Counted from the stretch's first letter, positions 24,865 through 35,701 are shown. The stretch is DNA of 64,000 nt from Pseudomonas sp. StFLB209 (GCF_000829415.1 NZ_AP014637.1:2058001-2122000), one strand, 5' to 3'. The notes: generated by a model not told the origin, from the letters alone. Program-made: numbers and translations.

Positions 24865-27540
24865 TCATGGCGTCTCGGCGAATTCATAATGCAACTGCCC
24901 GTCGCGCTGGCTGATCCGCACGCCGGCCAGCGGCTGGCCTTCGAGCATGCGGGTCAGGAACTCGCGGCTCATGTCCGGCAGCAGGGTGTTGGTCAGAATG
25001 GCGTCGATCATCCGTCCGCCGCTTTCGGTCTCGGTGCAGCGCGAGACAATCAGGTCGATCACGCCGTCGTCATACTCGAACGGCACCTTGTGGGTGCTCT
25101 CCACGCGCTTCTTGATGCGCCCCAGCTGCAGGTCGGTAATCGCCTTGAGCATGCTGTCGCTGAGCGGGTAATACGGGATGGTCACCAGCCGACCGAGCAG
25201 TGCCGGCGGGAAAATCTCCAGCAACGGCTGGCGCAGGGCCTTGGCGATGTCTTCCGGGTCCGGGACGTTTCGGGCGTCCTGGCACAGGTCGGCGATCAAC
25301 TCGGTGCCGGCGTTGGTGGTCAGCAGAATCAGGGTGTTCTTGAAGTCAATCAGCCGGCCTTCGCCATCTTCCATCACGCCTTTGTCGAACACCTGGAAGA
25401 ACATCTCGTGCACGTCAGGGTGGGCTTTTTCCACCTCATCGAGCAGCACCACGCTGTACGGCTTGCGGCGCACGGCTTCGGTGAGCACGCCGCCTTCGCC
25501 ATAGCCGACGTAGCCCGGCGGGGCGCCCTTGAGGGTCGAGACGGTGTGGGCTTCCTGGAACTCACTCATGTTGATGGTGATGACGTTCTGCTCGCCGCCG
25601 TACAGTGCTTCGGCCAGCGCCAGGGCGGTTTCGGTCTTGCCCACCCCGGAGGTGCCGGCCAGCATGAACACGCCAATCGGCTTGCTCGGGTTATCGAGCC
25701 CGGCGCGCGAGGTCTGGATGCGCTTGGCGATCATCTGCAAGGCATGGTCCTGGCCGATGATGCGTTTTTTCAGGTGCTGGTCGAGCTTGAGCACGGTTTC
25801 CAGTTCATTGCGGGCCATGCGTCCAACCGGAATACCGGTCCAGTCGGCGACCACCGAAGCCACTGCCTGATAATCCACGGTCGGCAGGATCAATGGGGTT
25901 TCGCCTTGCAGTTCGCTCAAGCGCTGTTGCAGAGCGACCAGTTGCCCGCGCAGCTCATGGCTCTGCGCGCTATCGATTTCACTGTCCACCACGCCAACGC
26001 TTTCGCGCAGCTGTGCACGCAAGGCCAGCAGTTCATCGACCAGCGCCTTCTCGTCGGCCCAGCGTACTTCGAGGCCGGTCAGGCGCTCGCGCTCGCTGTC
26101 CAGCAGCCCCTGAACGGTACTTTGCCGGGTGCCGGTATCCACCCCGATGGCATGTTCGCGGGCGATGATCTGCAGTTCGGTCTGCAGCGCCTCGATCCGC
26201 CGACGGCTGTCGTCGACCTGGGCCGGCACCGCGTGCAGGCTGATCGCGACCCGTGCGCAGGCGGTGTCCAGCAGGCTGACCGATTTGTCTGGCAACTGGC
26301 GCGCCGGGATGTAGCGGTGCGAGAGTTTGACCGAGGCCTCCAAAGCCTCATCGAGGATCTGCACCTGATGGTGTTGCTCCATGGTCGACGCTACGCCACG
26401 CATCATCAGCAGCGCCTTGTCTTCGGACGGCTCGTCGACCTGTACCACCTGAAAGCGCCGGGTCAGGGCCGGGTCTTTCTCGATGTGCTTCTTGTATTCA
26501 GCCCAGGTGGTGGCGGCCACAGTGCGCAGGCTGCCACGGGCCAGGGCCGGCTTGAGCAGGTTGGCGGCGTCGCCGGTGCCGGCGGCGCCACCGGCACCGA
26601 CCAGGGTGTGGGCTTCATCGATGAACAGGATGATCGGCTTGGGCGATGCCTGTACGTCTTCAATGACCTGACGCAGACGCTGTTCGAATTCGCCCTTCAT
26701 GCTGGCGCCGGCCTGCAACAGGCCGACGTCGAGGCTGCGCAGCTCGACGTCCTTGAGTGCCGGCGGCACATCACCGGCGACGATGCGCAGGGCAAAGCCT
26801 TCCACCACGGCGGTCTTGCCGACCCCGGCCTCGCCGGTCAGGATCGGGTTGTTCTGCCGGCGGCGCATGAGGATATCCACCAGTTGGCGGATCTCTTCGT
26901 CACGCCCGACGATCGGGTCCAGCTCGCCATTGCGTGCCTGCTCGGTGAGGTCGATGGTGAATTTCTTCAGCGCCTCCTGCTTGCCCAGAGCACTGGGCGC
27001 CATCGCGCCGCTGGCTTCGCCCGGTGCGCCGGCATTGAAGCCGTCGGTGGCGGCCAGGGCATTTTCCGGCGAGTCGCCGACGTATTCGTCGAAGCGTTCG
27101 GTGAGGCTTTCGATTTTGAGCTTGTTGAATTCAGTCGACAGTCCCAGCAGCGCGTTGCGCAGGCTTGGGGTCTTGAGAATGCCGATCACCAGATAACCGG
27201 TGCGCACCTGGCTTTCACCGAACATCAGGCTGCCGTACACCCAGCCGCGCTCGACGGCTTCTTCGACATGCGACGACAAGTCAGTGATTGAGGTTGAGCC
27301 GCGTGGCAGGCGGTCCAGCGCGTCAGTCAGGTCACGGGCCAGGCGTGCCGGTTCGACATTGAACTGTCGAATGATGCGGTGCAGGTCCGAGTCCTGCAAT
27401 TGCAGCAACTGATGCAGCCAGTGCGCCAGCTCCACATAAGGGTTGCCGCGCAGCTTGCAGAACACCGTGGCGGCTTCGATGGCCTTGTAGGCGACGCTGT
27501 TGAGTTTGCCGAACAGCGCGGCACGACTGATTTCACTCAT
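24865..27540 (-). CDS. clpV: ClpV (TssH), T6SS sheath-recycling AAA+ ATPase
   Basis: Hexameric unfoldase that disassembles the contracted TssBC sheath. The 891 residues have an N-domain (about 1-150), AAA1 with Walker [12 protein letters not shown] at about 237 and Walker [15 protein letters not shown], a middle coiled coil, and AAA2 with [12 protein letters not shown] and [18 protein letters not shown]. The C-terminus is typical of ClpB-like proteins. It starts one base after the tssG stop, so it belongs to the tss operon. Confidence 0.97.
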   Translation of the reverse strand: MSEISRAALFGKLNSVAYKAIEAATVFCKLRGNPYVELAHWLHQLLQLQDSDLHRIIRQFNVEPARLARDLTDALDRLPRGSTSITDLSSHVEEAVERGWVYGSLMFGESQVRTGYLVIGILKTPSLRNALLGLSTEFNKLKIESLTERFDEYVGDSPENALAATDGFNAGAPGEASGAMAPSALGKQEALKKFTIDLTEQARNGELDPIVGRDEEIRQLVDILMRRRQNNPILTGEAGVGKTAVVEGFALRIVAGDVPPALKDVELRSLDVGLLQAGASMKGEFEQRLRQVIEDVQASPKPIILFIDEAHTLVGAGGAAGTGDAANLLKPALARGSLRTVAATTWAEYKKHIEKDPALTRRFQVVQVDEPSEDKALLMMRGVASTMEQHHQVQILDEALEASVKLSHRYIPARQLPDKSVSLLDTACARVAISLHAVPAQVDDSRRRIEALQTELQIIAREHAIGVDTGTRQSTVQGLLDSERERLTGLEVRWADEKALVDELLALRAQLRESVGVVDSEIDSAQSHELRGQLVALQQRLSELQGETPLILPTVDYQAVASVVADWTGIPVGRMARNELETVLKLDQHLKKRIIGQDHALQMIAKRIQTSRAGLDNPSKPIGVFMLAGTSGVGKTETALALAEALYGGEQNVITINMSEFQEAHTVSTLKGAPPGYVGYGEGGVLTEAVRRKPYSVVLLDEVEKAHPDVHEMFFQVFDKGVMEDGEGRLIDFKNTLILLTTNAGTELIADLCQDARNVPDPEDIAKALRQPLLEIFPPALLGRLVTIPYYPLSDSMLKAITDLQLGRIKKRVESTHKVPFEYDDGVIDLIVSRCTETESGGRMIDAILTNTLLPDMSREFLTRMLEGQPLAGVRISQRDGQLHYEFAETP

Positions 27541-27541
27541 A

Positions 27542-28552
27542 TCAATTGCTCCTTGAGGTCGTTACCGAGCTGGCCTGGTCGGCGTAGTGCCGGGCCAGGA
27601 TCAGGTCGTCGGCGTCTTGTGCCGGTGTGCCCAGCCAGGTGTTGAACCCCAGCCGTTGACGGTTGTTGAGTTGCAGGCGCGGAACCTCGGGCTGCTCCAG
27701 CACCAGGTTCAGGTCCCAGTCCAGTTCGTGGCCCAGGTACTCGGCGACCCAGGCCACCAGTTCGCGAAACGGCTGGCCATCGGGCAGCATGCCCATGTAG
27801 TCGTCGAGCTTGAGCGGCCCCAGCCGAATTCTGAATTTGTGCTGGCGATCCCACACATGACTGCCCAGGCACAGGTCCATGCCGAGCCGGTTGGCGGTCA
27901 CCCCGACCCGGCTGCGCTCGGGCAGCTCCAGCCATTGACCGACGTATTCCTCGATGTTCACCGGCACGCCGAAGTATTCGCTGAGGATCGCCCGTAATCC
28001 GTCGGGGTAGCGGGTCTGGGCGGCGAGGTGGCCGCTGTAGTGGAGCATCGCGGTGCCGGGCAATTCGCCCTGCTCCAGTTGCCCTGGCAAGCCACGGCCA
28101 CACAGCGCGGCCAGCCGCCCGGACCAGTAATCATCGTCAGGCCGGTCGTGGCTGACGGTCGGTCGGGCTTCGGCCCAGGCGCGGTAGAACAGGCTCAACA
28201 GGCGGTGGTGGAACACATCCAGAAAGCGCTTGCTGGTCGGGTCGGCGTGATGGCGCTGGCGCTCGCGCACGTACTCGGTCAGGTGCAGCGGCAGCGGACC
28301 ATTGGGGCCGCCGAGGCCGAAGAAAAACTGTTCCAGGCGCGCCGGCAGCTCGTCATCGCCCGGCTGTACGCTGGCCAGGGTCGAGGGTGCGAAGCCGCTG
28401 TCCTGACGCTGGCTCAGGCGCACCGGATCATCGGCCAGGCGCAGCGAATGGCCGAACCTTGGCAGGTCGGGATTTTCATTCTCGATGCGCCGCAGCGCCT
28501 GGAAGAAGTCGTACTCCCAGGGTTTTTCCTGCATCTGCTCCAGGCTGCTCAC
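27542..28552 (-). CDS. tssG: TssG, T6SS baseplate subunit
   Basis: Wedge component of the baseplate, 336 residues, partner of TssF. Family features include the opening WEYDFFQALRRIE, then LPLHLTEYVRERQRH and FLDVFHHRLLSLFYRAW. It starts with GTG overlapping the tssF stop (GTGA), so translation is coupled. Confidence 0.96.
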   Translation of the reverse strand: MSSLEQMQEKPWEYDFFQALRRIENENPDLPRFGHSLRLADDPVRLSQRQDSGFAPSTLASVQPGDDELPARLEQFFFGLGGPNGPLPLHLTEYVRERQRHHADPTSKRFLDVFHHRLLSLFYRAWAEARPTVSHDRPDDDYWSGRLAALCGRGLPGQLEQGELPGTAMLHYSGHLAAQTRYPDGLRAILSEYFGVPVNIEEYVGQWLELPERSRVGVTANRLGMDLCLGSHVWDRQHKFRIRLGPLKLDDYMGMLPDGQPFRELVAWVAEYLGHELDWDLNLVLEQPEVPRLQLNNRQRLGFNTWLGTPAQDADDLILARHYADQASSVTTSRSN

Positions 28553-30405
28553 AGCGTCGGCCGCCGGCCGGGCGTGGCTTTCCAGCGCATGATCTCGCCG
28601 CGCTCGGTGCTGCGCAGCACGGTTTCGGTAAAGCTGTTGATCGAGACGTAACGGGCCAGGAAACGCTCGAATACCGCGCCGAGCAGGAACACGCCGCTGC
28701 CGCGAAAGGCGTTCTCATCGAAGCTCAGGGTGATTTCCAGGCCGCGGCCGAACACGATCGGGCCAGGCATCGGCAAGCGTCGGGTCACCGGCTTGCTGCT
28801 GACTTCGTGCAGGCCCTCGATCTGCAATTGCAGCGCGGCATCCTGATCGTCACCGTACAGGCGCAGCAACTCGCGCAACGCCGCCGCGCCCTGACCCTGT
28901 TCACTGAGTGACAGGTAGTTCAGCGACAACTGGCTGATCAGCCGCCAGGCTTTATTGTCATGCGCATGGCTGGCGCGCGGACGACTGGGGCCGGCCAGGC
29001 AACGGATGGCGGACACCGGCGCGCTGTCGGCCAGGGTGAAGTCGCTGTCACCGCCCAAGCGCATGAACAATGGCAAATCCCGGTTGGTGCACAGCGCGCT
29101 CAGGCCCAACTGGCGCAGGTCGTGGCGCCACGGCGATTGCTGGCTATCGACCAGGCTGATGAAGGTTTCACTGCCCACGTAGCTGGAACGGGTGCCGGTG
29201 CGGCGTTGCTCGCTGGACAGCACGCGGGGCTCGCGGCGCAGGATGTAATAGGCCTTGTCGCGGCCATAGCGCGACGGCTCACGCACGGCATAGAACGGCA
29301 GGAACGACTGATCGGGACCGGTGCCATGGCCGGTGACGCCGGTCAAGGAGTGAATCTCGAAATCCATTGGCCGGGTGCGGTCGGCAATCGCGTGGTACTC
29401 ATGCACCCGGTCGGTCAGGTGGATACGGTCCAGGCGGCGCGCAAACAGGTTGATCGCCGGTGTGCAGTACGGCACCAGGTGCTCGCGGCCAATGCTGTTT
29501 TCCAGCTGCGGGTCCAGGCGCTCGAACAACACAATCAGTTCCAGCTCCTGACCATGGCAACGCTGCACGGCGGGTTGCAGGCCGCTGAAATCGACGAACA
29601 GAAAACGCTGCGGCAGGGCGAAATATTCCTGCAGCAAGCGATAGCCCTGGAACGCCTGGGGCACGACTGGCAAGGCGGCTTCGCGATCATCGAAGCCGCA
29701 GGGGCGCAGGCTCTCTACCGGTATGCGCTCGACCCAGTCGCGGCCCGGCTGACGGGCGAACACCGCGCAGGCGTTGCCCAGCAATTGTTCGTAGAGTCGA
29801 TAGGGCAGTTCGTCGGTACCGTTGAGGTACAACGGCAGGTTGTCCAGCTTCAGGCTGTTGAACGGCAGTTCGGCGCCGCTGCGCAAGGTGATCCGCAGCG
29901 CCGCCTTGGCCTTGGGCTCAGCGGCGGCCAGCCGACCCAGCACGGTGCCCGGGTTGCCGAAGTATTCGGCCCGGCTGACCTGCACCGGCCACAGGTTGAC
30001 GTCCTGGGTGCTGCGGTATTCGCAGGACGTCTGCGAGTCGCGGCCCAGCGCGGCGCGCAGCACACTGCCGCGTGGCAGGGTAAAACCGTCAGCCAGCGAA
30101 CCTTCGTCCGGGTCGGCCTGCATCTGCACCACGGTCATCGACGGCGTGGGCGCCAGGTAATGCGGGTAGGCGACTTCCAGCAGGTTATGAGTAAAGGTCG
30201 GGTACTCGGCGTCGAGCTTCAACTGCACCCGGGCGGTCAGGTAGGCAAAGCCTTCGAGCAGGCGTTCGACATACGGGTCGGCGCACTCCATCCCTGACAG
30301 GGTCAGGCGCCCGGCGATCTTCGGATACTCGCGGGCGAACTCGGCAGCACTTTCACGAATGTGCTGCAGCTCCTGGTTATACAGCCCGAGCAGGCGCGGA
30401 TTCAT
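28549..30405 (-). CDS. tssF: TssF, T6SS baseplate subunit
   Basis: Baseplate wedge protein, 618 residues. The N-terminus [18 protein letters not shown] and [12 protein letters not shown] are family hallmarks; [20 protein letters not shown] follows. The frame opens further upstream, but ATG at 30405 overlaps the tssE stop by four bases and gives the family length. It forms the TssE-F-G-K baseplate wedge. Confidence 0.96.
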   Translation of the reverse strand: MNPRLLGLYNQELQHIRESAAEFAREYPKIAGRLTLSGMECADPYVERLLEGFAYLTARVQLKLDAEYPTFTHNLLEVAYPHYLAPTPSMTVVQMQADPDEGSLADGFTLPRGSVLRAALGRDSQTSCEYRSTQDVNLWPVQVSRAEYFGNPGTVLGRLAAAEPKAKAALRITLRSGAELPFNSLKLDNLPLYLNGTDELPYRLYEQLLGNACAVFARQPGRDWVERIPVESLRPCGFDDREAALPVVPQAFQGYRLLQEYFALPQRFLFVDFSGLQPAVQRCHGQELELIVLFERLDPQLENSIGREHLVPYCTPAINLFARRLDRIHLTDRVHEYHAIADRTRPMDFEIHSLTGVTGHGTGPDQSFLPFYAVREPSRYGRDKAYYILRREPRVLSSEQRRTGTRSSYVGSETFISLVDSQQSPWRHDLRQLGLSALCTNRDLPLFMRLGGDSDFTLADSAPVSAIRCLAGPSRPRASHAHDNKAWRLISQLSLNYLSLSEQGQGAAALRELLRLYGDDQDAALQLQIEGLHEVSSKPVTRRLPMPGPIVFGRGLEITLSFDENAFRGSGVFLLGAVFERFLARYVSINSFTETVLRSTERGEIMRWKATPGRRPTL

Positions 30406-30905
30406 GAGCGTCTCCGTTGATCGGCAGGCAGCACCTGCACATGGCCGGACTCCAGGTCCAGTTCGGTGCGCAGCAGCAAGGGCAGCGCCACCGGCTGGGC
30501 CCACAGGTCGCCCTGAATCTCGAAACTCAAGGCGTTATGGTTCATCTGTTCTGAACCGACATGCGCCCGGACCCGCACGGTATGCGCCAGCAGGCGCGGT
30601 TCATACGTGGTAATCGCCCGGTGGATCAGGGTTTCCAACACTGCGATATCGACCCCGGAGACGCTGGTGCCAGCCAGTGCCGGCAAGCCGTAATTGACCA
30701 CCGAGGTGCCGGCCGGGCTGTGCAGCGTGGCATCGGCATCGAGCAAGGAGGTGGTGTTGAGCAGCCAGCTCAAGTCGCGCAGCACCGAGGCCTTGAGCTG
30801 GCTCAGCGACAACACACGCTTGTCGGCGCTTTCCTGCGGGTTGCCGGGGTCGTCGTCGGTCAGACGGTCGAGCAGGGAAGGTTGCAGGCGCTCGCGCGGG
30901 GTCAT
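30402..30905 (-). CDS. tssE: TssE, T6SS baseplate subunit (gp25-like)
   Basis: gp25-like wedge protein of 167 residues with [15 protein letters not shown] near the start and the gp25 core ([23 protein letters not shown]). ATG at 30905 is the first ATG in frame. The Shine-Dalgarno is weak and GTG at 30914 is an alternative. It follows the amidase-immunity gene after a 73-base gap with no clear terminator. Confidence 0.92.
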   Translation of the reverse strand: MTPRERLQPSLLDRLTDDDPGNPQESADKRVLSLSQLKASVLRDLSWLLNTTSLLDADATLHSPAGTSVVNYGLPALAGTSVSGVDIAVLETLIHRAITTYEPRLLAHTVRVRAHVGSEQMNHNALSFEIQGDLWAQPVALPLLLRTELDLESGHVQVLPADQRRRS

Positions 30906-30978
30906 ACGGTTCACCAAAAAGTAGCTGGCCAAATCGACAATGAAGTGACCAGCAGGGGGAGGCTCGGTCTTGCAATGT

Positions 30979-31422
30979 TCACCAGTCGAATAACCCGACG
31001 AAGTTTTTCTGGTCTACCGGGCCGCGCATGCACAGGCCATTACGCGAAACCACCGAGGCTTCCAGCTGCCCTTTTAGCAGGCGCACTGCTTGAAACTGGC
31101 TTGTGCAGCGCTTGCTGGGCGCCGGTTCAGGTCTGGAGTGATACACGATGACAATTTCGGCGCTGTCGAATTTTTCTACACGAGGCAACCCTTCACGGTC
31201 TTCGCTGAACGCGCAGGGCCAAGGAATATCCAGCTGCACCAAGCTGCCATCGGACTTGCGCAGTACGCAGCGCTGCTGCTGTTCTTGCAGGGTCAGAATC
31301 TGTCCGCTCAGCGATACCTGGGGCACGGCGCTTGCCGGTTTTTCGGCAGGTTGTTGCGCGCAGGCATAAAGGCTCAATAGCAGACCGCCGAGCAGCACGG
31401 GGGAGAAAATCAAACGGTTCAT
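30979..31422 (-). CDS. Probable immunity lipoprotein for the Tae4-like amidase
   Basis: A 147-residue exported protein. The N-terminus carries a lipoprotein signal with lipobox LYAC, followed by a soluble periplasmic domain with four more cysteines, probably disulfide-bonded. It overlaps the amidase gene by four bases (ATGA). Periplasmic location and coupling to a cell-wall hydrolase fit an immunity protein. It does not obviously look like classical Tai4, so I assign the role by context. Confidence 0.78.
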   Translation of the reverse strand: MNRLIFSPVLLGGLLLSLYACAQQPAEKPASAVPQVSLSGQILTLQEQQQRCVLRKSDGSLVQLDIPWPCAFSEDREGLPRVEKFDSAEIVIVYHSRPEPAPSKRCTSQFQAVRLLKGQLEASVVSRNGLCMRGPVDQKNFVGLFDW

Positions 31423-31874
31423 GACAGCTCCCAGAACCAGACTTGCTTGGAGCGATGGGCAGGGTCGTCATAGGTCTGTGTCGAGCCACGGCTCCACACG
31501 TCGATATGGTCGCCGCTCCTTTGCTCGAAGGACTCGCCGCCCCGGGCGAAGCAGTCTTTGAAGAAAATGATCCCGGTCTTTTGGGCCAGTTTCTTGCGGT
31601 CCGCTACGCTGCCAGTGAGGATGGTTGGACGACCCAGATGATGCTTCCATAGCCAGTTTGCCAGGGACTCCGCGCCTCGCGCGTGGTCATGGGCGCATTT
31701 GGGTTCGCTGTAGGTGGATTTGTTGATCCTGATACTGCGTTCACCGTTCAGTGCAATGCTCATGCGAATGGCGCACTGGTTGTCCCAACCGCCGTCACAA
31801 GGGTCGCCGGCCGGGTGTGCTTCCAGGATGTCTTGATACGCTTTCCACAAATTGATAAACGAAGGCTTTGCCAC
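31419..31874 (-). CDS. Tae4-family T6SS amidase effector
   Basis: A 151-residue peptidoglycan amidase delivered to the target periplasm. It shows the Tae4 pattern: MAKPSFINLWKAY at the N-terminus, the nucleophile Cys34 in DNQCAIRMSIALN, GIIFFKDC, and the catalytic His123 in GDHIDVW. No signal peptide is present, as expected for a T6SS cargo. It starts with GTG at 31874, with AAGGAG eight bases upstream. It sits directly after hcp and is small enough to travel inside the Hcp tube. In P. aeruginosa HSI-I this slot holds tagJ. Confidence 0.85.
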   Translation of the reverse strand: MAKPSFINLWKAYQDILEAHPAGDPCDGGWDNQCAIRMSIALNGERSIRINKSTYSEPKCAHDHARGAESLANWLWKHHLGRPTILTGSVADRKKLAQKTGIIFFKDCFARGGESFEQRSGDHIDVWSRGSTQTYDDPAHRSKQVWFWELS

Positions 31875-31954
31875 AACTCAGTCTCCTTGCCACATCAATC
31901 GGAGTCTTCCTGAAGCCGATCGCTCCCGATGCATGCACCGGGAGCGAATCCGGA

Positions 31955-32443
31955 TCAGATCTTGACGTTGGAGCGAATGTTCCAGCCGTACTTGATCGGG
32001 CCGCCTTCCTTGGTGCCGTCGGCCTTCTGCGGCTGATAGTCGACGGTGACTTTGGCGAAGTTCAGCGTGACGTTCTCGATCAGGCGATCATCGCTGCCCG
32101 AACCGCCGGTGCTCAGCGAGGAGATCAGTACTTCTTCGAGGTTGATGATCAGGTACTCGACCTGATTGTCGCCGCCGGCCTTGCGCACGGTCAGGGTGAC
32201 CTTGGCGACGTGCTTGCCGCTGGAGCAATGCATCATCAGGTTGGGGGTCGCTTTATCGACGTATTTGGTCAGCGACAGGTCCTGGATACTGACCTTGCCA
32301 GCGCCGCCGCCGGTGCCGGTGTGCATGTTGCCGGACTGGGACATGCCCCAGCTCCAGTTCAGCACTTCGATTTCGTCCTTGTGAGTCTTGTCGACCGACT
32401 CGCCTTTGATGTCACCGATCTTGATGAAAATATCGACAGCCAT
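31955..32443 (-). CDS. hcp: Hcp (TssD), T6SS inner-tube protein
   Basis: Tube-forming protein of 162 residues, the same length as P. aeruginosa Hcp1. It begins MAVDIFIKIGDIKGESVD and contains SWGMSQSGNMH and KYGWNIRSN. ATG at 32443 fits the family start. It forms hexameric rings stacked inside the TssBC sheath and carries small effectors. A strong palindrome sits between tssC and hcp. Confidence 0.97.
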   Translation of the reverse strand: MAVDIFIKIGDIKGESVDKTHKDEIEVLNWSWGMSQSGNMHTGTGGGAGKVSIQDLSLTKYVDKATPNLMMHCSSGKHVAKVTLTVRKAGGDNQVEYLIINLEEVLISSLSTGGSGSDDRLIENVTLNFAKVTVDYQPQKADGTKEGGPIKYGWNIRSNVKI

Positions 32444-32493
32444 GTTTTTCTCCTGAGGTGGCATGGGCCACGGATATGATCTTGGGTTGACCG

Positions 32494-32517
32494 GCAGGAG
32501 CGAGCTCGCTCCCACCG
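32494..32517. repeat. REP-like palindrome between tssC and hcp
   Basis: GGAGCGAGCTCGCTCC (32498-32513) is a perfect 16-base palindrome within a REP-like GGCAGGAGCGAGC context, 34 bases after the tssC stop and 51 bases before the hcp start. No T-run follows on the minus strand, so processing or stability control is more likely than full termination. Confidence 0.65.
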
Positions 32518-32550
32518 TGATACGACGCCAATGTGGCGGTTAACCCCGGG

Positions 32551-34044
32551 TTATGCGCCTTTGGCCGACGGCAGCTTGGAAACCAGACGCAGCGACACGG
32601 TCAGGCCTTCGAGCTGGTAGTGCGGACGCAGGAAGAACTTGGAGGTGTAGTAGCCGGGGTTGCCCTCGACGTCCTCGACCACCACTTCGGCCGCCGCCAA
32701 CGGGTGTTGGGCCTTGGTGGTTTCGGTGGAGTGGGTCGGGTCGCCGTCGACATAGTTGAGGATCCAGTCCTGCAACCAGCGCTGCATCTCGTCACGCTCT
32801 TTGAACGAGCCGATCTTGTCGCGCACGATGCACTTGAGGTAATGCGCGAAGCGGCAGGTGGCGAACAGGTACGGCAGGCGCGCGGCCAGGTTGGCGTTGG
32901 CAGTGGCGTCCGGATCGTCATACTCGACCGGCTTTTGCAACGATTGGGCGCCGATGAAGGCGGCAAAGTCCGTGTTCTTTTTGTGCAGCAGCGGCATGAA
33001 GCCGTTCTTGGCCAGCTCTGCCTCGCGGCGGTCGGAAATGGCGATCTCGGTCGGGCACTTCATGTCCACGCCACCGTCGTCGGTGGGGAAGGTGTGCGCC
33101 GGCAGGTTCTCGACCTCACCACCGGATTCCACACCGCGAATCCGCGAGCACCAGCCGAAGTGCTTGAACGAGCGGTTGATGTTCACGCCCATAGCGTAGG
33201 CAGCGTTGGCCCAGGTGTACTTGGCGCTGTCGGCACCGTCGGTGTCTTCTTCGAAGGCGAAGGCTTCCACCGGGTCGGTCTTGGCGCCGTAAGGCAGGCG
33301 CGCCAGGAAGCGCGGCATGGTCAGGCCGATGTAGCGCGAGTCTTCAGACTCACGCAGCGAGCGCCAGCCGGCGTACTCCGGGGTGGTGAAGATTTTGCTC
33401 AGGTCGCGAGGGTTGGACAGCTCCTGCCAGGAGCCCATGCCCATCACGGTTGGCGAGGCCGCCGAGATGAACGGCGCGTGCATCGCGGCGCAGACTTTTG
33501 ACAGTTCGCCCAGCAATTCGACATCCGGCGGCGACTGATCGAAATAGTAGTCGCCGATCAGGCAGCCGTAGGGCTCGCCGCCGAACTGGCCGTATTCCTC
33601 TTCGTACATTTTCTTGAAGATCGGGCTCTGGTCCCAGGCGGTGCCCTTGAACTTCTTCAGGGTCTTGTGCAACTCCGGCTTGGAGATGTTCAGCACCCGA
33701 ATCTTCAGTTGCTCGTCGCTTTCGGTGTTATTGACCAGGTAATGCAGGCCGCGCCACGCGCTTTCCACCTTCTGGAACTCGTCGTGGTGGATGATCTGGT
33801 TGACTTGGGCGGTGAGCTTGGCGTCAATGGCCGCGATGATCGACTCGATCGACTTGATCGCGTCATTGGACACCAGGCTGGTTTGCGCCAGGGCCTGTTC
33901 GGCCAGGGTTTTTACCGCCGTCTCTACCGCTTCGCGGGCGCGCTCGGTCTTGGGTTTGAATTCCTGCAACAGCAACGAGGCGAATTCGCTGGTCTGTTCC
34001 TGAGAAGCCGGCTGGCTCTGGGTGTCGCGCAACAGTTCGCTCAT
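32551..34044 (-). CDS. tssC: TssC, T6SS sheath large subunit
   Basis: Contractile sheath protein of 497 residues. Family hallmarks are TSEFASLLLQEFKPKTERAR, ESAWRGLHYLV and the C-terminal RPHYQLEGLTVSLRLVSKLP. ATG at 34044 has GAGAGGA upstream and is preferred to a TTG at 34050. It pairs with TssB. Confidence 0.97.
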   Translation of the reverse strand: MSELLRDTQSQPASQEQTSEFASLLLQEFKPKTERAREAVETAVKTLAEQALAQTSLVSNDAIKSIESIIAAIDAKLTAQVNQIIHHDEFQKVESAWRGLHYLVNNTESDEQLKIRVLNISKPELHKTLKKFKGTAWDQSPIFKKMYEEEYGQFGGEPYGCLIGDYYFDQSPPDVELLGELSKVCAAMHAPFISAASPTVMGMGSWQELSNPRDLSKIFTTPEYAGWRSLRESEDSRYIGLTMPRFLARLPYGAKTDPVEAFAFEEDTDGADSAKYTWANAAYAMGVNINRSFKHFGWCSRIRGVESGGEVENLPAHTFPTDDGGVDMKCPTEIAISDRREAELAKNGFMPLLHKKNTDFAAFIGAQSLQKPVEYDDPDATANANLAARLPYLFATCRFAHYLKCIVRDKIGSFKERDEMQRWLQDWILNYVDGDPTHSTETTKAQHPLAAAEVVVEDVEGNPGYYTSKFFLRPHYQLEGLTVSLRLVSKLPSAKGA

Positions 34045-34058
34045 GATCAAAGGTCCTC

Positions 34059-34589
34059 TCAGGCGTTGGGCTCGGCGTCATTGGAAGTGGCATCGCCAGG
34101 CTTGGGTGCGCTGGCAAGGGCCTGGAGCAACGCCGGGTCCTTGATCGCCTTGAGGATGATTTCCTCGGCGCCGGTCTTGCCGTCCATGTAGGTCAACAGG
34201 TTGGCCAGTTGGGTGCGGGCTTCGAGCAACTGGTTCAGCGAGTCGACCTTGCGGGCCACGGCGGCAGGGCTGAAGTCGTCCATGCTTTCGAAGGTGATAT
34301 CCAGGCTCAGGTTGCCTTCACCGGTCAGCTCGTTGGGCACATGGAAGGCCACACGTGGTTGCAGGGCCTTGAGCCGCGAGTCGAAGTTGTCGACGTCGAT
34401 CTCCAGAAACTTGCGCTCGGCCACCGGGGCCAGGGGCTCGGCAGGCTTGCCGGTCAGGTCGGCCATGACGCCCATCACGAACGGCAACTGGACCTTTTTT
34501 TCGGCGCCGTACAGTTCCACGTCGTATTCGATCTGCACACGGGGCGCACGATTGCGCGCAATGAATTTCTGCGAACTGGTTTTCGCCAC
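34059..34589 (-). CDS. tssB: TssB, T6SS sheath small subunit
   Basis: Sheath protein of 176 residues: SSQKFIARNRAPRVQIEYD, then GKPAEPL, VLTGEGNLSLDI-type region and DGKTGAEE. GTG at 34589 is chosen because AGGAG lies eight bases upstream and the family N-terminus begins there. tssC starts 14 bases downstream, so TssB and TssC are made together. Confidence 0.96.
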   Translation of the reverse strand: MAKTSSQKFIARNRAPRVQIEYDVELYGAEKKVQLPFVMGVMADLTGKPAEPLAPVAERKFLEIDVDNFDSRLKALQPRVAFHVPNELTGEGNLSLDITFESMDDFSPAAVARKVDSLNQLLEARTQLANLLTYMDGKTGAEEIILKAIKDPALLQALASAPKPGDATSNDAEPNA

Positions 34590-34675
34590 GTTGCTTCTCC
34601 TGGTCGCTGTTGCGACGGTGTTGGCATCAATGCCGGTAACGGGCTGCACGATTGGGGCGTGATCCGGGTGGCGGA

Positions 34676-35701
34676 TCAGTCAGCCTCGGGGCCGCGCAGG
34701 GTTTCAAACTGGGACATGCCGTCGGGAATCAGATTGCGCACGATGCTGGCGAAGTCGGCGTGGACCAGCCCTCTGGCCCTGTTCAACAGCACCGGCAACG
34801 GGCTGGAAGGCTCATGGCGGGCGTAGTACGCCAGCAGGCGGTCAAGGTTACGCACGACATCATCACGATCAGTAATCTCGCCGCTCGCGCGGGGTGCGGC
34901 GGCGGCGACCGGAGCTGGCGCTGCGGCATGCGGCTGGTCGCTGGCGGCGGGCTCATCGTGCGCTGGCGGGGCGTTTGTCGGGGCCGGCTCACCGAGTACC
35001 TGCAAGGCCTGCCGCAAGGGCTGTTTGAGCGGCGTCAGATCGACGCCCTGGGCCGAGCCCACCTGCTCGTTGACGAAGGTCTCGATGCCTGTCGCTCGTT
35101 GCAGTGCCAGGCTGAGTGCATCCCGGGTGTCCTGCAGGCTCTGCGGATCGCTGTCGCGCAGGGCGGCGTTGAAGGTGTCGAGGCTCAGCGACTCATCGCT
35201 GGCAATCGACACGCCACTGGCATGCAATGCGGCGCGCAGGCTCAGCGTACCGAAGGCTCTTGAGCGCACCAGCGGGCTGTCACGCAGCAAGCGCAGATTG
35301 GTGTCGCCGCTCAGACCTGCCAGGGCATTGATGCGCAGGGTCGGATCGTTGTCGTCATCGGCGTCGAGCAACGGATACAGCCCGTCCCAGTACTGGCGCA
35401 GCAGTTGCTCGATCAGATCCAGGGTATTGGCCAGGCCTGCGATGCCATCGAGCGCCAGCGCACTCTGGGCCAGGAAATGGGTAATGCGCAGGTCTTTGCT
35501 GCGCTGTAACAGGGCACTGCTGGACTGCTCTATCTGGCGCCACTGTGGTGGTTCGGCCGGTTGCACGGCGTCGCCCATGATGCGCTCGGGTTTACCCAGG
35601 GCATCACGCTCCAGTTGCAAAAAATCCGCGTCATATTCCAGGTCTTCGCCACACGGCAACTGGGCTGAAACAGCGCTAAGCAACATTGCGACATCCACCA
35701 C
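34676..35701 (-). CDS. tssA: TssA, T6SS baseplate/sheath assembly protein
   Basis: First gene of the left arm, 341 residues. The ImpA N-terminal domain is visible (LLSAVSAQLPCGEDLEYDADFLQLE; WDGLYPLLDADDDNDP). An Ala/Pro linker at about 245-275 and a C-terminal VNLxRLLxYYxxHEPSSPLPVLLxRA-type domain follow, as in TssA1. The start is GTG at 35701 with AAGGAG eight bases upstream. It guides priming of the baseplate and polymerisation of the tail. Confidence 0.95.
   Translation of the reverse strand: MVDVAMLLSAVSAQLPCGEDLEYDADFLQLERDALGKPERIMGDAVQPAEPPQWRQIEQSSSALLQRSKDLRITHFLAQSALALDGIAGLANTLDLIEQLLRQYWDGLYPLLDADDDNDPTLRINALAGLSGDTNLRLLRDSPLVRSRAFGTLSLRAALHASGVSIASDESLSLDTFNAALRDSDPQSLQDTRDALSLALQRATGIETFVNEQVGSAQGVDLTPLKQPLRQALQVLGEPAPTNAPPAHDEPAASDQPHAAAPAPVAAAAPRASGEITDRDDVVRNLDRLLAYYARHEPSSPLPVLLNRARGLVHADFASIVRNLIPDGMSQFETLRGPEAD

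Noticed and set aside
24889..27291. An 800-codon open frame antisense to clpV
   Set aside because: Mirror frame of a well-conserved AAA+ gene; no plausible start signal or domain.
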